From positions 76,675 to 140,674 of the forward strand of contig NMRB01001789.1 in the NCBI GenBank assembly GCA_002633025.1: a DNA stretch of 64,000 bases, written 5' to 3'. Shown here piece by piece: positions 59,701 through 64,000 of this stretch. Every line of letters starts with the position of its first letter. The first letter of the stretch is position 1. The notes beneath the pieces are model-generated. The model was not told where the DNA came from. It did no database searches and saw nothing but the letters and a program-made list of their open reading frames with translations. Position numbers and translations under genes: made by a program. The DNA is from Notospermus geniculatus (taxonomy: Eukaryota; Nemertea; Pilidiophora; Heteronemertea; Lineidae).

Positions 59701-62700
59701 GTAAGGAATGTTTGCAAATGTTGAACTGTGCATGTGAAGAGGACAGCAAAAATATGCGTGTAAAGTGGGACAACTCCAATGGTAGACAGAGGTATCCCCC
59801 ACTCAAGATCAGGGAGATGTTCAATTGCAGTAACAGCTTATTCTGTACAAGTAACCGCACTGCGGTTAACAGTTAATACGAGTGCTCCAGTTGAGCACCC
59901 TCCCCTGATCTTCGATGGCATCCTGAGGTGATCAGTGGTTCTTGGCCAATGCTCTTTATGTCTCGCACACCAACATTGGTGTGGAATGTTGGGAGCAAGG
60001 GCTAAGAACCACTGATTGCCTCCAGATGTTTCAATGGAGGCACTTCCTTTAACCATGGGGCCATCACAGGGTGGATCTTTTTGAAATCAAATCACAATAT
60101 ATACATGTAGGTCACAAAATTTATCAAATCCAACCCATGGGGAGGTCATCTGGTCCCTCGGTGTGTGCCAGTTATAGCTCAAGGCATTCAGGCTGTGGAC
60201 TGACCAGAGACAGCTTCAGTGGACCACTGAGACTTAAGGATAATTCACGCCATTCATGTACAGATCTTTCACAACGAATCACCAACAAGAGAAAGACTGG
60301 TGCAAACAAGCCATGTGTGAACAGCAACAATATGAGGGACTGGTGTAAGTAGACGGACTGACCTTCTAAAGAAACAATCTGGTGAAGACTGTCAGATTGC
60401 TGGAGTTGGGCTTTGTCGAGTTCATCTGAAGTGAGAACAAGGGAGTGAATTTAAACGAACGATAAAATAACACCAACAGCAGGAGGCAGGGCCAAATTTG
60501 ACCACACGGACGGCATCTCTAAGGGTACCTCCTTGAATAGCCATGGTACCTCTTGTTCCTTTCTTGACAGTTTCCTTCAGGTGTTCCCTTTTTGCATGAA
60601 AACGACCCTGCCTTCTTGAACAGCTGCTGACTTTGGTTAGTAAAAGCCCACTAGCAAGCGCAGCAAGGACAACCTATCTACGATAACCAATTCCAGTGAT
60701 TAGATACGAATGAACTTGAGAGGGGATGAAGAACTACAGCAGCCAAGATTGACACCATGAGATGCAAACTCCATGAAGTTCACACATGTTTCAGTCAGGT
60801 TTCTGTGGGTTGGCCTGTAAATGGACGTCAGCTCGCTAGAATACACAGCCCATGACTTACTCTGTAAAACAGCTATCTTCTCCTTACTTTCCTTTAAACG
60901 GGTTTCACCATCAAGGATTTGGGCTGCAAGAGAATTAAGCGGGACACAGTGAGCGAAGCGTGGAGTTGGTTAGTCAGCAGCAGCAGCAGCATGGCGCCAT
61001 GATGAAGAAGCTACCATCAAGGGTGGAAATGTTCAAGTATGTTCAGACAGGATTGAATATACAGAGACAGGGCCACCACTATGTTCTGTACATGGAAGTG
61101 GACGGCCCCGGTGAGGTTTATTCATGATTCTAAAGCATCAAATCCTTCAAGAACCTGGATGAGTTCTGGTCTCTTACTTGAAATACCTTGCCAGTACTGA
61201 GGACTTGACCTGGACTACAAGGTACCACCTGTACACTGGCTCGGTATTCTATTCATCACACCAGAATCTCCCCTGACAGGAGTTAGTAGAAACTCAGGAG
61301 ACTAATCTTCTGAGTTTTTTGAGTTAGTGAAGACTAAATATGGTTAACAGGGAAAGAAATGAATAGAGTTGGGTTGAGAGAGTTCGCAGATATCCTTGAA
61401 TTGACATCCCGTTGTTGAAAATGCCAACCTTCAGTGTCTCCAAGCAGTCGGGTTAACATTGCAAAAGCACTCGAAGCACAGGTTAAGGAAGGGGTACCGG
61501 GTATGTATACAACACAGAGACTGACGATCTACAATATCTCCCTGTAAGAGTCGCCAATGGCAATAATAGCATCTGTCGTGAGTTGGTTTTCTCTGTCATT
61601 ACACTGCAGATGTAGCCCCCTGAAGTGATACAGCACACTGTAGATCCCCCAGGGCTGATAGAGATGCACCCACACTGTAGACCNNNTAGACCCCCCCCCC
61701 CCCCCCAGGGCACCTAGACACCCAGTTCTCAATCCTATTTCAATTCCTTAGCCTCCAATCAATCACGGCATTTCGTTATGCTCTGACATGAATTCAGTAA
61801 GTACCTGAGCAAACCCAGTACTTCCCAGAACTTCTCCATAGCAACTACACTTATATGGCACGGCAAAGAAATCACACTCAAGCAGACGGACGATTGAATC
61901 TTACCTCTATATTTTTCTATCTGTTCTTGCGTTTCTTTTAATTTTTCTACAAGAGAAAAGAGGAGAATTGTCATCTATCATGTTTGCTTTGAGAAGACCA
62001 CACAACCTGGTTGAATAGCCAAGAGACAGAACAGCACAACGGCATGTCATGGGGATCGATTGGAACATTTGTCAATCAATGACAACAGAGAACATGGACG
62101 TCTTCATCAAGCAAACTTACTTTTAAGGCTGTCTGTTTCCGTTTCATCATATTTCACCTCGTATTCGCCCTTCTCCACGAAAAGGTCAACCTGGATCTCT
62201 GCAACAAGAAATGGACAACACTCTCACCAGAAATGACTGAAATACTTAAAGGAGGACTGCTCGCTTGGAATGAATGACACTTCTGAAGCAGAACAGATCC
62301 ATACAGGAACGGAACAAACTGCTATACAACAGGGTCAATAGCCACTGTCACTTTTGAATCTCTATTTTCTGGGATAACGACTCCAATCTACACACCTCGC
62401 GATTCCATTTTGACCCCATTTCTGTTGTCCACTTTCTCGATCTCCGGAGGTCTGTTGATAAGATTTTCTGGAAGAGACACAAATCATACAATTTAGCCCC
62501 ATCACCTTCAGCACTTGCACGCGATTCGGTCTTCAACACTTGCAAACAATTGGTTCAAACTGCACATGGCCAACCCTTCAAGGTCCCTGATGCAGTAAGC
62601 AACATAAGGTAGGAAGACTTGTTGGGATGGTGACACTTTACAAACACGCACAACTACGAACTGAAGTCGGACATAACAGCTGGCCATATGACCTTGAAAT

Positions 62701-63310
62701 CATAACAACTAGCCATGTGACCTTGTACTTGAAGAAATAACAACTAGCCATGTGACCTTGAAATCATACGAGCTGGCCATATGACCTTGAAATCACTTCT
62801 CACCTTTCATTGCTTCTAATTCTTCCTTCGCGGACTCATGCGCTGCTTCAATGGCTTCCATCTTGGCCGTTAGGTCACCCTCCTGTTTCACCATCTCATC
62901 CAATTTATTTTGTAGTTCGGCTTTTTCTTGGTTTATCATTTGTAGTTCTTGTTGGTGGTTCTGTTCTGCTTCCTGAAAAGGGACGACAAAATGATCTACA
63001 GGTCATGATCTTTCTGACATAGAATCACATTTAGAGTTCGAATTACAACTGAGACTCGACTCCAAGACATTTTTATCATCAAATAAAGATTGAGATGGTC
63101 CCATCATACCTCTAACTTTAGTTTCAGGTCTTCCACATCTTTTTCCGTCTCCTCATGCTTGCTGGCAAGTCGTTCTAACTCCTGCTGCGCTAACTCACAC
63201 ATGTTTTTCAAGTGCGTACAATTATCTTCAGTATTACTGAGTGAGGTTTCTAAATCGGATAATTTCCGTACAGCTTCTAATTTTTCTTGTAAAACCCGCC
63301 GTAAAGATTC
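50716..63310 (-). CDS. Tail-anchored coiled-coil protein, 3' part (5' end outside window)
   Basis: Twenty exons in transcription order: 63110-63310, 62804-62972, 62396-62467, 62121-62198, 61905-61946, 60861-60923, 60363-60425, 58915-58980, 56884-56946, 56327-56521, 55932-55994, 54238-54300, 53861-54049, 53165-53227, 52514-52576, 52071-52235, 51804-51867, 51467-51647, 51078-51212, 50716-50826 (stop TGA). Nearly all encoded residues are heptad coiled coil (for example EELERL-type and KLSDLETSL). The last exon encodes one hydrophobic helix (MIPILILIFAIMLAMYPVL) and a 14-residue tail, a C-terminal membrane anchor. From 62467 to 52071 every exon is phase 1 at both ends and a multiple of three. Tail-anchored coiled-coil proteins tether ER, Golgi or nuclear membranes; SLMAP is one candidate by architecture, but its FHA domain would lie outside the window and I cannot confirm it. 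Confidence 0.75.
56715..56858 (+). mobile_element. tRNA-derived SINE, plus strand
   Basis: A-box-like GATGGGGCAGTGGAAACAACG and a B-box-like CAGGTTCAATTCCCAG, followed by a body containing CTCTCTTTGGC and TCTCTGGGCACTTTGGTTTC. It is in the intron between exons 56327-56521 and 56884-56946, opposite in direction to the host gene. Related to the SINE at 13028. Confidence 0.65.
57282..57934. mobile_element. Dispersed non-coding element with internal duplication
   Basis: Begins TGCTCACCTGGGTGAA and ends AGCTCACCCCAGGTGAGCTA. A block with GCCACCTGGTGGCCAAGC, TCATCTGACATAGGGGT and ACCAAGTTTC appears at 57433-57560 and again, closer to the copy at 47890, at 57725-57850. It ends with a (GACGAC)n run and GGACGACGGACGCAGA. 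Intronic; class unknown. Confidence 0.75.
58531..58676. repeat. Fold-back (MITE-like) element
   Basis: Ends GGGCCGTATGCACCAACGAA and TTTGGTGCATGCGGCCC; arms continue through AAGATTATCTTGAAC and its complement, and AAGTTGAGCCACAACTTTTC pairs with GAAAAGCTGTGTCTCAAC. Close to a full-length hairpin. Confidence 0.8.
59921..60023. repeat. Fold-back element
   Basis: GAGGTGATCAGTGGTTCTTG at the left and CTAAGAACCACTGATTGCCTC at the right, with ACCAACATTGGTGT, itself palindromic, between them. Confidence 0.7.
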
Positions 63311-64000
63311 CTGAAATGGAAATGAAGTCAAAATTCAGGGCCGTTCATTTCAGCTTCACTATTCAATGAAAGCCTCTATCTCATCTATAATTATACATGG
63401 CATGCCTCTCAGAGTCAAAATTCTACTCGAAATCAATGAGAAACAGGGTACTTCTCTGGGTAATTTTAGATCATGGACCTTAATGGGTTAAAACCACAGC
63501 CTGGCCTGTTTATCACCTGCATGTAAAGTGGTGTTAAGTTCAGTGCCATGAAACCTGTCAGCCAACCACATCTCTTNAGATGGCTTGTATGGGATTCTGA
63601 TATGGCTTATGCTTTCCACCACTGTGCTAAAAAAGCCAAGCGGGCACAGTGCCTTTGGCACTATTTTTTTTGCAATGTGAACTTCAATGTGGTCCTGGCA
63701 TATTTCCAGGCGACCACAGCGTTTTCGTTTATACACAGCGGCTGCCGCGGTCGGTGCCGCGGTCGCAGTCGCGGTCGCGCTCTGTATAAACGGGCCTTTA
63801 TAGTGAAGTGAGTGCTGCCAGACTACATCCAGTGTATAGTCGGGGGTAGTTCACAGGGTGTATGAAACTAGCACTGCTTAGAAACGTCCTTAGGGAGGAA
63901 GAGTTGCTGAGTGTCCTCTGCTATGCTCGGGTAAATCTGCCCTCTTCTCATCAAACGTCTTTCTGTTTTCAGACACCAGAGCCAAGTCTCTGTATGCTGT
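63311..64000. other. Right edge: intron of the tail-anchored gene, no exon placed
   Basis: No coiled-coil exon continuing the minus-strand gene could be placed here. A GC-rich CGGTCGCGGTCGC-type run lies at 63745-63780. The next upstream exon is expected right of the window. Confidence 0.4.

Larger units (their letters stand above)
52514..60923 (-). repeat. Exon-per-repeat array: 21-residue coiled-coil modules
   Basis: Seven exons are exactly 63 bases (60861, 60363, 56884, 55932, 54238, 53165, 52514), each phase 1-1, each encoding one 21-residue (three-heptad) module such as ELDKAQLQQSDSLHQIVSLE or AQILDGETRLKESKEKIAVL. The 189-base exon 53861-54049 encodes three modules in a row, starting DELDAAR, SQLEETG and EQLTKAE and ending SLR, ELQ and VLR. 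Common pattern: acidic or Gln-rich start with hydrophobic position 3 and an L-[EQRK] end. Confidence 0.85.

Overview
This is eukaryotic genomic DNA with many introns. Five multi-exon or single-exon gene models can be supported. GT-AG splice sites, short exons (42 to 250 bases mostly), abundant TACATGTA and GGCCTA motifs, and a dense population of short fold-back elements and SINEs suggest a marine invertebrate deuterostome (lancelet, hemichordate or echinoderm type). I cannot decide between these from the sequence. No bacterial or viral gene organisation is visible. All exon models were joined by hand from splice signals, reading phase and family conservation.

Layout. 3.1-15.5 kb (+): 3' two thirds of an M13 (neprilysin/ECE) family gene, 16 exons placed, whose zinc site is destroyed although the reading frame and structural cysteines are kept: a pseudoenzyme candidate. 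18.4-19.5 kb (-): single-exon class A peptide-type GPCR. 19.5-21.5 kb (-): a small unrecognised two-exon gene in two tandem copies, the second truncated. 22.8-34.8 kb (+): complete L1/neuroglian-family cell adhesion gene (six Ig, five FN3, membrane segment, ankyrin-binding tail), 20 exons, with a 103-base exon duplicated and one base missing in the exon for Ig3-Ig5. 38.8-45.0 kb (+): complete 15-exon coiled-coil gene of 970 codons that resembles IHO1/CCDC36, a meiotic double-strand-break factor. 50.7-63.3 kb (-): 3' part (20 exons) of a tail-anchored coiled-coil gene built largely from exons encoding one 21-residue repeat each; its 5' end lies outside the window.

The genes do not form a pathway. 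They are neighbours in an ordinary metazoan gene neighbourhood; the M13-like gene and GPCR are convergent, as are the IHO1-like and tail-anchored genes. Spaces and introns hold mobile-element debris: several MITE-like fold-backs (one with clear TA target duplication, one with TTA), two tRNA-derived SINEs, a 5S-rRNA-like fragment, a long dispersed element in three parts, a 41-bp palindromic tandem repeat just upstream of the adhesion gene, and a roughly 580-base AT-rich minisatellite whose units carry changing palindromic cores.

Most notable: the M13 pseudoenzyme, the exon-per-repeat architecture of the tail-anchored protein, the IHO1-like gene with repeated C-terminal motifs, the mutually exclusive duplicate exon, and the tandemly duplicated orphan gene.
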